Below are positions 9,878 through 16,853 of a DNA stretch of 64,000 nt, in pieces. The stretch covers positions 434,001 through 498,000 of the forward strand of contig MKSR01000047.1 in the NCBI GenBank assembly GCA_001898145.1, read 5' to 3'. The stretch is from Dyadobacter sp. 50-39. Its GTDB lineage: Bacteria > Bacteroidota > Bacteroidia > Cytophagales > Spirosomataceae. The notes beneath the pieces are model-generated. The model searched no databases. It saw only the letters and a program-made list of their open reading frames with translations, and was not told the origin of the DNA. The first letter of the stretch is position 1. Every line of letters begins with the position of its first letter. The translations under genes and the position numbers were made by a program.

Positions 9878-10264
9878 ATGTCAAAAATGATTCCTCAAAA
9901 CCTGATCGAAATTATGGTCCACAATGCGCAAGAGGTACAAAACCAGCTCGCGAAGGACCACGCTCCTGTTGTGAAACTGCATTCCAAATATGGTAAGGCC
10001 ATATGGTTGCTGTCCGAGCTCGATCCTGTCAATAACATTGCCTTCGGCCTGTGCGATCTCGGCCAGGGTAGCCCCGAGCTCAGCTACGTGTCGCTTTCGG
10101 ATTTGGCGAGTCTCAAACATGCCCGCTTGAAGGTACCGATGGTGGAAGCCGATCCGGCATTCGAAGGGAAATATCCGATGAGTGTTTACCTGAAAGCGGC
10201 CAGTTCAGCCGGAAGGGTGGTGGAGGATGACGCGGTCTTAAGCCTGATAAGTCCGCTCGAATAA
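9878..10264 (+). CDS. DUF2958 domain-containing protein
   Basis: This 128-residue soluble protein matches DUF2958 along its length. It has the characteristic block with FGLCDLGQGSPELSYVSLSDL, and an upstream strand (AIWLLSELDPVNN) similar to the TWLLTELDP stretch of the family. The function of the family is unknown. Members are frequent on conjugative elements, but here no mobile-element gene is adjacent and the base composition looks like that of the neighbours. It seems to be a single-gene unit, with the -7 element directly before the start codon. Confidence 0.75.
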   Translation: MSKMIPQNLIEIMVHNAQEVQNQLAKDHAPVVKLHSKYGKAIWLLSELDPVNNIAFGLCDLGQGSPELSYVSLSDLASLKHARLKVPMVEADPAFEGKYPMSVYLKAASSAGRVVEDDAVLSLISPLE

Positions 10265-10321
10265 TTTTTCAAATTCCGTTTTTCTTGTCCTAGTTCAATG
10301 CCCTGCCCCTGCCCGGGAGTG

Positions 10322-10329
10322 TACCTTTG
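10322..10329 (+). promoter_or_regulatory. -7 promoter element of the dioxygenase operon
   Basis: TACCTTTG is an exact TAnnTTTG match and lies 40 bases before the dioxygenase start. This would give a leader of roughly 35 bases. No clear -33 TTTG is seen at 17-23 bases upstream. Confidence 0.5.
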
Positions 10330-10369
10330 TATCATCAAAAACAAAGAAACATCTTAACTGGACAAGACA

Positions 10370-11308
10370 ATGGAAAATACAATCAATGGTATCCACCACA
10401 TCACAGCCATCGCTGGTGACGCGAGAACCAACTACGATTTTTACACAAGGGTATTAGGCCTGAGAATGGTGAAAAAAACCGTCAATTTTGACGATCCTAA
10501 TACATATCATTTCTACTACGGCGATGAAAACGGCACGCCTGGTTCTATCCTGACCTTTTTTCCCTGGGGAAATCAGATCCCTGCCGGCCGCCGCGGTACC
10601 CGCCAGGCTACGGAGATAGGTTATTCGGTACCCGAAGGCAGCCTGGATTTTTGGTTGAAGAGATTGGAGGCGAATAAAATAACCTACAACAAACCCGCTG
10701 AGAAGTTCGGGGAGCAATATCTGACTTTTCTGGATCCCGACGGTTTGAAATTTGAGTTGACTGTGCCTAAAATCACCGACAACCGCATTCCGTGGACAAC
10801 TCCCGAGGTGACTGCTGATTTTGCGACCCGTGGCTTTCATAATGTGACGATTACCACGAACAACATTGAGGAGACAGCCAAAGTGCTGACGGACATTTTC
10901 GGTTACCGCCTGGTTGAGCAGCATGTAAACCGTTTTCGTTTCGTGACGGACGCCGTGGAGAATGCAAACATCGTTGATCTGGTAGAGGCTCCCGGTGAAA
11001 GGGCCGGCCATGTAGCCAAAGGGTCAGTCCACCACATTGCCTTCCGCGTAGCCAATGATGACATTCTGATGGAGTTCCGCAAAAAAGTGCTTGACGCCGG
11101 TTTGCAGATCACGGATAAGATCGACAGAAACTACTTTTATTCGCTCTATTTCCGGGAACCAGGGGGTGTATTGTTCGAGATTGCAAGTGATAACCCCGGC
11201 TTTGCGACCGATGAAACAGTGGAACAATTGGGCTCAGGCTTAATGCTGCCTCCTCAATACGAACCTCGCAGAGAGCAGATCGTAAAAGTGTTGCCGGTAC
11301 TTAATTAA
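10370..11308 (+). CDS. Ring-cleaving dioxygenase of the VOC (glyoxalase/MhqO-like) family
   Basis: The 312-residue protein has two vicinal-oxygen-chelate modules. The first begins GIHHITAIAGD (about residues 7-17). The second begins RGFHNVTITTN at about residue 155 and includes KGSVHHIAFRV and GGVLFEIAS, giving the two-histidine, one-glutamate metal site expected of extradiol-type enzymes. Bacillus MhqO, a homologue by overall layout, protects against quinones and catechols. The next two genes encode a carboxylesterase/phospholipase and a pirin, so the context matches an mhq-like or quinone-detoxification operon. Substrate is inferred. Confidence 0.88.
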   Translation: MENTINGIHHITAIAGDARTNYDFYTRVLGLRMVKKTVNFDDPNTYHFYYGDENGTPGSILTFFPWGNQIPAGRRGTRQATEIGYSVPEGSLDFWLKRLEANKITYNKPAEKFGEQYLTFLDPDGLKFELTVPKITDNRIPWTTPEVTADFATRGFHNVTITTNNIEETAKVLTDIFGYRLVEQHVNRFRFVTDAVENANIVDLVEAPGERAGHVAKGSVHHIAFRVANDDILMEFRKKVLDAGLQITDKIDRNYFYSLYFREPGGVLFEIASDNPGFATDETVEQLGSGLMLPPQYEPRREQIVKVLPVLN

Positions 11309-11312
11309 TGTC

Positions 11313-11369
11313 GAATGATTGAATGATTGAATGACTGATTAAAAAAGTTATTCAATCATTCGATCATTC
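11313..11369. repeat. GAATGATT-type inverted repeat between dioxygenase and hydrolase
   Basis: Two and a half copies of the octamer GAATGATT (from 11313) face an inverted copy at 11350-11369. The 20-base arms pair with one mismatch and the loop is A-rich. It begins 5 bases after the dioxygenase stop. The same octamer family occurs at 30276-30465. A transcript hairpin could tune expression between the operon genes. Confidence 0.7.
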
Positions 11370-11384
11370 AAAATTCAAATCATC

Positions 11385-12014
11385 ATGTACACCCATAGCA
11401 AACAATTCATCACAAGCGGATTACCCATTCAGCAGGCCAAAAAGGCGGTTATTATGCTGCATGGCCGGGGTGGGACTGCCGCTGATATAATTGCTCTTCA
11501 AAATGTTTTGAAACTGGACGAGATGGCGATTTATGCGCCGCAGGCGACCAACCACAGCTGGTATCCGTACAGCTTTATGGCGCCGGCGGAGGAAAACCAG
11601 CCCGCGCTGGATTCTGCGCTTGCGCTCGTCGGAGGGGTGGTTGCCGAAATAGAGGCCGCTGGAATACCTGCCGACCAGATTTATTTCGCCGGTTTTTCCC
11701 AGGGAGCTTGCCTTACCCTCGAATATACGGCACGCAATGCCCGGAGATATGGCGGTATCATTGCTTTTACAGGCGGATTGATAGGCAAGGAGCTGGTGAC
11801 AAATCACTACAAGGGAGACTTCAAACAGACACCGGTATTTATTTCTACCGGGAATCCTGATCCTCACGTGCCTGTATCAAGGGTGCAAGAGAGTGCGACA
11901 GTTCTGGAAGATATGAATGCGACGGTGAATCAGGTGATCTATCCCGACCGGCCGCATACCATTTCAGCGGGGGAGATTCAATTGGTGAACAACACGATTT
12001 TGAAGCAATTATGA
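11385..12014 (+). CDS. Alpha/beta hydrolase, carboxylesterase/phospholipase family (MhqD-like)
   Basis: This 209-residue cytoplasmic alpha/beta hydrolase has an oxyanion-hole region (MLHGRGG), the nucleophile elbow FAGFSQGACLTLEYTA (GxSxG) near residue 105, the acid region NPDPHVP and the catalytic histidine in RPHTIS. Length and motifs fit the small carboxylesterase group that includes Bacillus MhqD. It lies 76 bases after the dioxygenase, and its last four bases overlap the pirin start (ATGA), so the two are probably translationally coupled. Confidence 0.87.
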   Translation: MYTHSKQFITSGLPIQQAKKAVIMLHGRGGTAADIIALQNVLKLDEMAIYAPQATNHSWYPYSFMAPAEENQPALDSALALVGGVVAEIEAAGIPADQIYFAGFSQGACLTLEYTARNARRYGGIIAFTGGLIGKELVTNHYKGDFKQTPVFISTGNPDPHVPVSRVQESATVLEDMNATVNQVIYPDRPHTISAGEIQLVNNTILKQL

Positions 12015-12727
12015 AAAATTCCGTAATGCATCCCGCCGCATCGCGCCATTATGCCGACCATGGTTGGCTCCAAAGTGCGCAGACTTTCAGTTTTCACGGG
12101 AATTACGATCCTCTACGCATTCAATTTGGTGCGTTGAGGGTTTTAAATGACGATACCGTCAATGGCGGCAAGGGCTTTGGCCGGCACCCACACGACAATA
12201 TGGAGATCATCTCGATCCCGTTGGAAGGTACGCTCGAACATCAGGATAGTATAGGAAATGTAGCGGTAATCCGCCGCGGCGAGATTCAGGTAATGAGTGC
12301 GGGAACGGGTGTTTATCATACCGAGTTCAACAAAGATCCGGATGAGCCTGTTACCTTTCTTCAAATCTGGCTGTATCCCAAAAAACTGAATGTAGCGCCT
12401 CGTTATGACCAGATGGAATATGCTTCGGGCGACCGGCACAACCGGTTTCAGCAAATCCTTTCACCGGATCCTGATGATGAGGGTGTCTGGATTAATCAAG
12501 ATGCCTGGTTTCATTTGGCAGAATTGGATGAGGGCTTTGAAACCACTTATGAGCTCAAAACTGCCGGAGACGGTGTGTACGTATTTGTCATTGAAGGAAA
12601 TGTGACGGTTGACGGCCAGCTCCTTTCATCGCGCGACGGCTACGGTATCTGGCCTGATTCGGAGGTGTCTGTAAAAGCGCTGGGAAAGAGCTCGTTACTG
12701 GTGATTGAGGTGCCTGATCAATGGTAA
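12011..12727 (+). CDS. Pirin family bicupin protein
   Basis: The 238-residue bicupin shows the pirin metal site in GRHPHDNMEIISIPLEG and the matching histidine/glutamate near MSAGTGVYHTEF. Bacterial pirins such as YhhW have quercetin 2,3-dioxygenase activity, while others sense iron redox state. The start overlaps the upstream hydrolase stop by 4 bases. Joint transcription with the dioxygenase and hydrolase points to aromatic or quinone metabolism. A small hairpin (12735-12751) follows before the next gene. Confidence 0.88.
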   Translation: MKNSVMHPAASRHYADHGWLQSAQTFSFHGNYDPLRIQFGALRVLNDDTVNGGKGFGRHPHDNMEIISIPLEGTLEHQDSIGNVAVIRRGEIQVMSAGTGVYHTEFNKDPDEPVTFLQIWLYPKKLNVAPRYDQMEYASGDRHNRFQQILSPDPDDEGVWINQDAWFHLAELDEGFETTYELKTAGDGVYVFVIEGNVTVDGQLLSSRDGYGIWPDSEVSVKALGKSSLLVIEVPDQW

Positions 12728-12767
12728 GTCGCACGCCGGCCTGTGACCGGCATAATCATTTGTAAAT

Positions 12768-13073
12768 ATGTCGCAAACCAAAATACTGGCCATAGCCTAC
12801 CACGCCGAGATACTGGAAACGATAATCCGGTTGATCAATCAGAACGAATCATGGCATGGGATTTCAGCAGGTTCATTGGAAGAAGCCGAGGAGCAGCTAC
12901 GTTTAAATTCGATCGATTTAGTACTTTTGGGCGTCGGCGTGGATGAACAGGCGGGTGCGAAAATCAACGCGCTGTGTCAGTTTATCGACCCGCGGATCGT
13001 CTGCTTGCGCCACTTCGGGGGCGGTAGCGGGCTGCTTTATTCGGAGATCCGGCACGCGTTGGCCGGAGGCTAA
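12768..13073 (+). CDS. Small receiver-like protein without phosphoacceptor aspartate (pseudo-receiver)
   Basis: This 101-residue protein has the alternating strand/helix pattern of a receiver domain: KILAIAYHAEILETIIRLI, then a helix, then SIDLVLLGVGV. The position that normally carries the phosphorylated Asp (as in DLVLLD) is glycine, and the acidic pocket after strand 1 is also absent. It therefore probably cannot be phosphorylated. I could not place it in a named family. It lies 40 bases after pirin and 15 bases before the Crp-like gene on the same strand, so it may work with that regulator. Confidence 0.6.
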   Translation: MSQTKILAIAYHAEILETIIRLINQNESWHGISAGSLEEAEEQLRLNSIDLVLLGVGVDEQAGAKINALCQFIDPRIVCLRHFGGGSGLLYSEIRHALAGG

Positions 13074-13088
13074 CTCGTAATCAAGATC

Positions 13089-13670
13089 ATGTTCGAAAAC
13101 ATTAACAACTATGCTTTGAGGTGCCTGCCTTTTACCCGGCAGGATCTGGAATATTTCGATTCGCTGCTTCAATTCAAAGCATATCCCAAAAAGACATTTC
13201 TGTTGCAGCAAGGCGAGGTGTGCCAGTTTGAGGCTTACATCCTTAAAGGCTGTATTCGCACCTATTATATTGACAGTGCCGGCGCCGAAGTTACTTTGCA
13301 ATTTGCAGTGGAAGATTGGTGGGTCAGCGACATAACCAGTTTTCATAACCAGACGCCGAGCCATGTCTATATAGAAACACTGGAAGATTGTGAGGTGCTG
13401 ATACTCACACCGGAAACGAAAGAAAAGCTGCTTTCGACAGTGCCAGGGTTTGAGCGGATGTTCCGCCTGATGGTGCAGCGCAATCTGGCGCAAACCCAGG
13501 AACGGCTGTTCAGGACGATCTCCACCAGTGCAGTTGAAAAGTATCTCGATTTTTTGAATCGGTACCCGGCAATTCCCCAGCGGGTTGCGCAACACTATAT
13601 AGCGTCCTACCTGGGTTTTTCTCCCGAATTTCTAAGTAAAGTGAGAAGGAAATTAAGCGAACAGCAATAG
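13089..13670 (+). CDS. Crp/Fnr family transcriptional regulator
   Basis: The 193-residue protein begins with a cyclic-nucleotide-binding fold (about residues 20-125, including KKTFLLQQGEVCQFEAYILKGCIRTYY). A dimer helix and a short C-terminal helix-turn-helix end in YIASYLGFSPEFLSKVRRKL. This layout is the usual one for Bacteroidota Crp/Fnr regulators. The ligand is unknown, since the typical phosphate-binding arginine/serine set of cAMP sites is not evident. It closes a same-strand run that starts with the dioxygenase and may be its regulator. Confidence 0.85.
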   Translation: MFENINNYALRCLPFTRQDLEYFDSLLQFKAYPKKTFLLQQGEVCQFEAYILKGCIRTYYIDSAGAEVTLQFAVEDWWVSDITSFHNQTPSHVYIETLEDCEVLILTPETKEKLLSTVPGFERMFRLMVQRNLAQTQERLFRTISTSAVEKYLDFLNRYPAIPQRVAQHYIASYLGFSPEFLSKVRRKLSEQQ

Positions 13671-13703
13671 CCTTGCAATCATTAAGCGGCTGGAAAACTG
13701 CAT

Positions 13704-13755
13704 ATACGGCGCAAAAACCTCCCCAGATCAGGCCTTAAATCAGGCCTGGCCGTAT
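13704..13755 (+). terminator. Probable terminator after the Crp-like gene
   Basis: A nested hairpin is possible: an outer stem ATACGGC/GCCGTAT and an inner stem CAGGCCT/AGGCCTG, followed by TTTTAT. It lies 34 bases after the Crp stop codon and 58 bases before the next gene. Confidence 0.5.
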
Positions 13756-13812
13756 TTTATGCGGTTGGAACGATAGTTTTTACAGGTGCCGCATCACTAA
13801 TCATGAACAATC

Positions 13813-14277
13813 ATGGCACAAAATGCAGCAATCATAGAAGCACTGAATGACTTGATCCTGATCAATAATGACCGAATCGCCGGCTATGAAAAGGCTTATG
13901 ACGAAACGGAAACCAGCGACACCGACCTTCGCTCGCTATATAACAGTCTTGCCAATCACAGCCGCGATAATGTGCTTGAATTAAGCGGTGAGGTTACCGC
14001 ATTGGGCGGCGAACCCGCTACCGGCACCATGGTTTCTGGTAAGTTATACCGGGTATGGATGGATGTCAGGGCCGCATTCAGCAGTGACGGTCGCAAGACT
14101 TCCCTGGAAAATTCTGAGTTTGGTGAAGACGCCGCGCAAAAGGCGTACGATACGGCGCTCGAATCCGATGAACTCACGCCCGAGCTCCGCGCATTGATTA
14201 TGCGTCAGAAAGCTGCGCTGAAAAGCGGGCACGACACGATCAAACGGCTCCGTGATTCCGAGAGAGCTTATCATTAA
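13813..14277 (+). CDS. DUF2383 four-helix-bundle protein (PA2169 family)
   Basis: The 154-residue, highly helical acidic protein has no cysteines or membrane segment. It matches the PA2169/DUF2383 family in length and in the opening (IEALNDLILINNDRIAGYEKAYDET), the central ELSGEVTALGGEPATGTMVSGKLYRVWMD-type segment and the ending with LRDSERAYH. These ferritin-like four-helix bundles are stress-associated. No metal-binding role has been proven for them. The gene stands alone and is followed by a strong terminator. Confidence 0.82.
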   Translation: MAQNAAIIEALNDLILINNDRIAGYEKAYDETETSDTDLRSLYNSLANHSRDNVLELSGEVTALGGEPATGTMVSGKLYRVWMDVRAAFSSDGRKTSLENSEFGEDAAQKAYDTALESDELTPELRALIMRQKAALKSGHDTIKRLRDSERAYH

Positions 14278-14312
14278 GGACAAAAAGCAAATTGCATTTC
14301 ATCATCAAACAG

Positions 14313-14339
14313 AAGCGGCCGGTAATTTACCGGCCGCTT
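14313..14339. terminator. Bidirectional terminator
   Basis: A 13-bp perfect stem (AAGCGGCCGGTAA and its complement) has a single-base loop and is followed by T-rich sequence. It separates the plus-strand DUF2383 gene from the convergent lipoprotein gene. Confidence 0.85.
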
Positions 14340-14351
14340 TCGTTTGTCTGC

Positions 14352-14612
14352 CTAGTCGTCATGTTTTTTTCGCGTGGAATCAGCATTCAGATTGGACTGG
14401 TTGCTAGGATAACCGAGCGAATCGTTCTGATTGTCAGCACCAACACCGATATCCTTCCGGCTCTCCGCACCACTGCTATCGTTAGGTGTGGTTTCTGACG
14501 TGCTTCCCGAGCCTTCCACTGTCTTCTCTCGGTTATTGGTGGTATCACATGATGAAAACATGAGTGCTATGCCCATGCCGAGCGTAATGAGTTTGGCTGT
14601 TAATCGGTTCAT
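14352..14612 (-). CDS. Small putative lipoprotein (86 aa)
   Basis: The product starts with a positively charged, hydrophobic leader ending in a lipobox (LMFSSC, cysteine at about residue 22). A low-complexity tail rich in Ser, Thr, Asn, Asp and Gly follows, with no recognisable domain. It should be a membrane-anchored lipoprotein with a disordered exposed region. I chose the ATG at 14612, because an upstream ATG (14687) would bury the leader behind 25 extra residues. It is the last gene of the minus-strand group with the 82-residue protein and CinA. Function unknown. Confidence 0.6.
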   Translation of the reverse strand: MNRLTAKLITLGMGIALMFSSCDTTNNREKTVEGSGSTSETTPNDSSGAESRKDIGVGADNQNDSLGYPSNQSNLNADSTRKKHDD

Positions 14613-14662
14613 ATGGATTTGTGTTTGTTGACAGCGGCCATTGATCACAAAAATGATACCTG

Positions 14663-14911
14663 TCATGCGCGGCCCTTGGCATCCCAATGATCTTTGATCA
14701 CTTTTCCGTCCGGACCGCGGGCGATGACCCTGGTGAACCGGTTGCCGGAAATGCGGCCATTCGAATCACGCACGCCGATAAACAGCGAGATCGCATTTCC
14801 GTCTCGATCTGTGCGGAATGTAAGGTCATACCTGCCAAACCTCTTATCGATTGTGCTTTCCGGCTCGTAACGTTTCGAGAGCTCTTTCAGCAGTTTATCT
14901 CCGATTTTCAT
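14663..14911 (-). CDS. Hypothetical protein (82 aa) coupled to the CinA-like gene
   Basis: I do not recognise the family. The 82-residue basic protein is soluble, with a helical N-terminus (KIGDKLLKELSKRY) and a beta-rich middle (GRYDLTFRTDRDGNAISLFIGVRD). The ATG at 14911 overlaps the stop of the CinA-like gene in an ATGA, which fixes the start and implies translational coupling. Similar small proteins with a strand pattern of this sort are common next to housekeeping genes in Bacteroidota, but I can offer no function. Confidence 0.65.
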   Translation of the reverse strand: MKIGDKLLKELSKRYEPESTIDKRFGRYDLTFRTDRDGNAISLFIGVRDSNGRISGNRFTRVIARGPDGKVIKDHWDAKGRA

Positions 14912-15399
14912 GGCTGGCCGGCGACGGGTATTTCCGAGAGCACAAACTCGGCGATCCGATCGATACACCGGAGTACAATCTGTTCGGGCTCTCCGGAGAA
15001 AGTTTCACGAATGCCGACGGACTTGCCGCGCATGCACAGATGTACGAACATGGTGCCTACTGGCTTGGCGGGTGTCTCGCTGCCACCAGGGCAGGTGAGT
15101 CCTGTCACTGCAACGTGAATATCGGCGGGAATATATAATTGCAGCCTTTCGGCAAGCTCGCGTGTGACCTCTGCACTTTCGGGTGTGAAATGGCGCAGCA
15201 TGTCCTTGGGTACATGCAGGATACTTTCTTTGAGCGAAGCATCATAGCAGACCAGCCCCCCTTTCAATATGCTTCCCGATTCGGGACACATGGAAAACTC
15301 GGCGGCAAGCCGACCGGCAGTGGCACTCTCTGCAAACGCGACACTCAGCTGACTTTCAGCAAGTGCGCGGCCGCATTGCATTACAATTGTTGATGGCAT
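14908..15399 (-). CDS. CinA family protein, nicotinamide-nucleotide amidohydrolase domain
   Basis: This 163-residue protein corresponds to the C-terminal domain of CinA (PncC-type). It shows the conserved AESATAGRLAAEF motif near the start, GGLVCYDASLKESILHV, PESAEVTRELAER and the glycine-rich VTGLTCPGGSETPAKPVGTMFVH. Stand-alone domains of this kind deamidate nicotinamide mononucleotide in the NAD salvage route. The family GP-rich loop is changed here (TCPGGSET), so activity is likely but not certain. It is the first gene of a short minus-strand group. Confidence 0.86.
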   Translation of the reverse strand: MPSTIVMQCGRALAESQLSVAFAESATAGRLAAEFSMCPESGSILKGGLVCYDASLKESILHVPKDMLRHFTPESAEVTRELAERLQLYIPADIHVAVTGLTCPGGSETPAKPVGTMFVHLCMRGKSVGIRETFSGEPEQIVLRCIDRIAEFVLSEIPVAGQP

Positions 15400-15453
15400 A
15401 GTTAGCGTGGTGGTTTTTAGCCGCGTTGATCAAAAACTTTGCCAGATGCCTCT

Positions 15454-15845
15454 TTACTCCTTATAAGTCGTTATCAGAATTTCCGAGTCGGCCAAAGCCG
15501 TAATCGAATGCGCCAGATGAGCATGGAAGGACATCATCTGTCCGCTGGTCGTGTAAAATACCCGGCCTTCCGTCTCGACTTTCAGCTCTCCGGACAATAC
15601 CTGAAACGTAAGGCATTCACCAATCGAATGGTCATTGACCATCGCTCCCGATTTGAGGATCGCTATTACAATGGTGATTTTGTCGGATTTGTAGACGGTG
15701 ATTGCATTACGGTCATTTTTTACCCATGATTTTTCCGATCTGAGCTGTTGGAGGTACATGGGAATATCGGTGAATACGTAAGGCGCATCCAGGATACGGT
15801 CCCCTCAGGACGGTTTCCGGTTGAGTGATTGGATTTGATTTCCAT
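15454..15845 (-). pseudogene. Cupin-domain protein disrupted by a one-base frameshift
   Basis: The main frame (15759 down to 15454, 101 codons) encodes a cupin: KNDRNAITVYKSDKITIVIAILKSG, then HSIGECLTFQVLSGELKVE and GQMMSFHAHLAHSITAL. Related cupins begin with a conserved stretch like RPEGDRILDAPYV. That stretch is present but split: an ATG at 15845 opens 15 codons ending in NRPEG, and the next residues (DRILDAPYVFTDIP) lie in another frame behind a TGA. One extra G in the GGGG run (15801-15804) would join them into a 131-residue protein. The gene is therefore broken by a one-base deletion or by a sequence error. A downstream restart at ATG 15759 is possible. Confidence 0.6.
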
Positions 15846-16105
15846 GGATATTGGGAATAAGAGTTGATCAATACATTCAAAATGCAGGAAAACCATCCCA
15901 CTTGGGTATGAGCAATTATTGAATAAATTTTATAAAAAAAACCTGTTAAAGCAACCCCTCTTTCTGCTGGCACGGCCGGTATGTATGGTGCATCTGAATA
16001 GCTTTTTACCGGGAAATTGTTGGCTCAAACAAATGACTTTTGCCTTTTGATCACAAGATCGACCGTTCAATAACTGAAATGGTACTTTTTTTAGAGTTAA
16101 TCCAT
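15846..16105. other. AT-rich intergenic stretch, nothing recognised
   Basis: This 260-base stretch lies between the broken cupin gene and the promoter of the membrane protein. Short reading frames on the minus strand have no plausible composition or start. I see no RNA gene or repeat. Confidence 0.5.
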
Positions 16106-16113
16106 TAATTTTG
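16106..16113 (+). promoter_or_regulatory. -7 promoter element of the small membrane protein gene
   Basis: TAATTTTG is an exact TAnnTTTG match and stands 29 bases before the ATG at 16143. The -33 region is T-rich but has no exact TTTG. Confidence 0.4.
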
Positions 16114-16142
16114 GGCATCACACTCTTAAATAAAATCTAGCT

Positions 16143-16514
16143 GTGGAATTTAATAATAGGGAAATCGGCGCTACACTCATTCTGGTATGCATGGTAGCTT
16201 TTTGGACTTTATCGTCCATTCGCAGGCGGCTTGCAGAGGAGAGGAAGAAGAAGATTCTTAAACAAGGCGTTCAGGCGAACGCTACTGTTCTGGCCATCCG
16301 GCCTACGGGCGAATACCTCAACAACCTTCCCGAATTTCAGGTGCAGGTGAAGGTGAAGCCCAAAGCGGGTAACGATTTTGTAACGGAGATGCGGGAGGTG
16401 CTTCCTTTCGCTAAATATGATTCCCTTCGCAAGGGCACGCAAGTACTCGTCAAATACGACCCCGAATACTACAAGAGGGCAATTTTCCTGCAAATGGCAG
16501 AAACGATGATCTAA
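16143..16514 (+). CDS. Single-pass membrane protein, DUF3592-like
   Basis: The 123-residue protein has one N-terminal membrane helix (about residues 8-27, IGATLILVCMVAFWTLSSIRRR), with positive charges after it that suggest a cytoplasmic C-terminal domain. The soluble part (ANATVLAIRPTGEYLNNLPEFQVQVKVKPKAG to GTQVLVKYDPEYYKRAIF) resembles the DUF3592 or OB-like beta-barrel of small membrane proteins of unknown function. It is a single gene with its own -7 element and a strong terminator. Confidence 0.65.
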   Translation: MEFNNREIGATLILVCMVAFWTLSSIRRRLAEERKKKILKQGVQANATVLAIRPTGEYLNNLPEFQVQVKVKPKAGNDFVTEMREVLPFAKYDSLRKGTQVLVKYDPEYYKRAIFLQMAETMI

Positions 16515-16530
16515 ACTTTACTAAATACGA

Positions 16531-16560
16531 AAAAAGGGCCCCCAGCGGGGGCCCTTTTTT
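16531..16560 (+). terminator. Rho-independent terminator
   Basis: An 8-bp GC stem (GGGCCCCC/GGGGGCCC) with a 3-base loop is flanked by an A-run and a T6 run. It starts 17 bases after the membrane protein stop codon. Confidence 0.9.
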
Positions 16561-16853
16561 CGTTGATCATCGCAAAAACTAAAAAAGCGTGTGCATAGCG
16601 TTTTACGAATAGGAGTGTGTGTAGTAAAATCAGTGTGTGCAGGTTCAGAGTGACTGTACAAATCAAACACTCAAAATCAACGTTCCCAAAGTTGATGATT
16701 GACTGGCAAGCGTTAATGAGCCATCGGTAAATCGGCCTGCGAATACCCGTGATTTCTGCCCGAGATGATTTTTTGAAAAAAAAACATAAATCGTTTAGGG
16801 GTTTGCGTAAGATGTTTGACTATACATGCAGATCCGAGTAATGGAGCACCCTG
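16561..16853. other. Spacer upstream of the ECF sigma gene with GTGTGTG motifs
   Basis: This 293-base spacer holds three GTGTG-type motifs (near 16589, 16615 and 16633) similar to the core of the ordered array at 56425-56564, but without its 20-base spacing. A homopolymeric A stretch lies near 16775. No coding frame or RNA gene is apparent. The sigma promoter must be here, but I cannot place it. Confidence 0.4.

Noticed and set aside
9878-10264. Mobile-element origin of the DUF2958 gene
   Set aside because: No integrase, relaxase or attachment site is adjacent, although the family is common on conjugative elements.
15713-15973. Minus-strand frame of 86 codons upstream of the cupin
   Set aside because: It overlaps the frameshifted N-terminus of the cupin in the third frame and has no plausible product.
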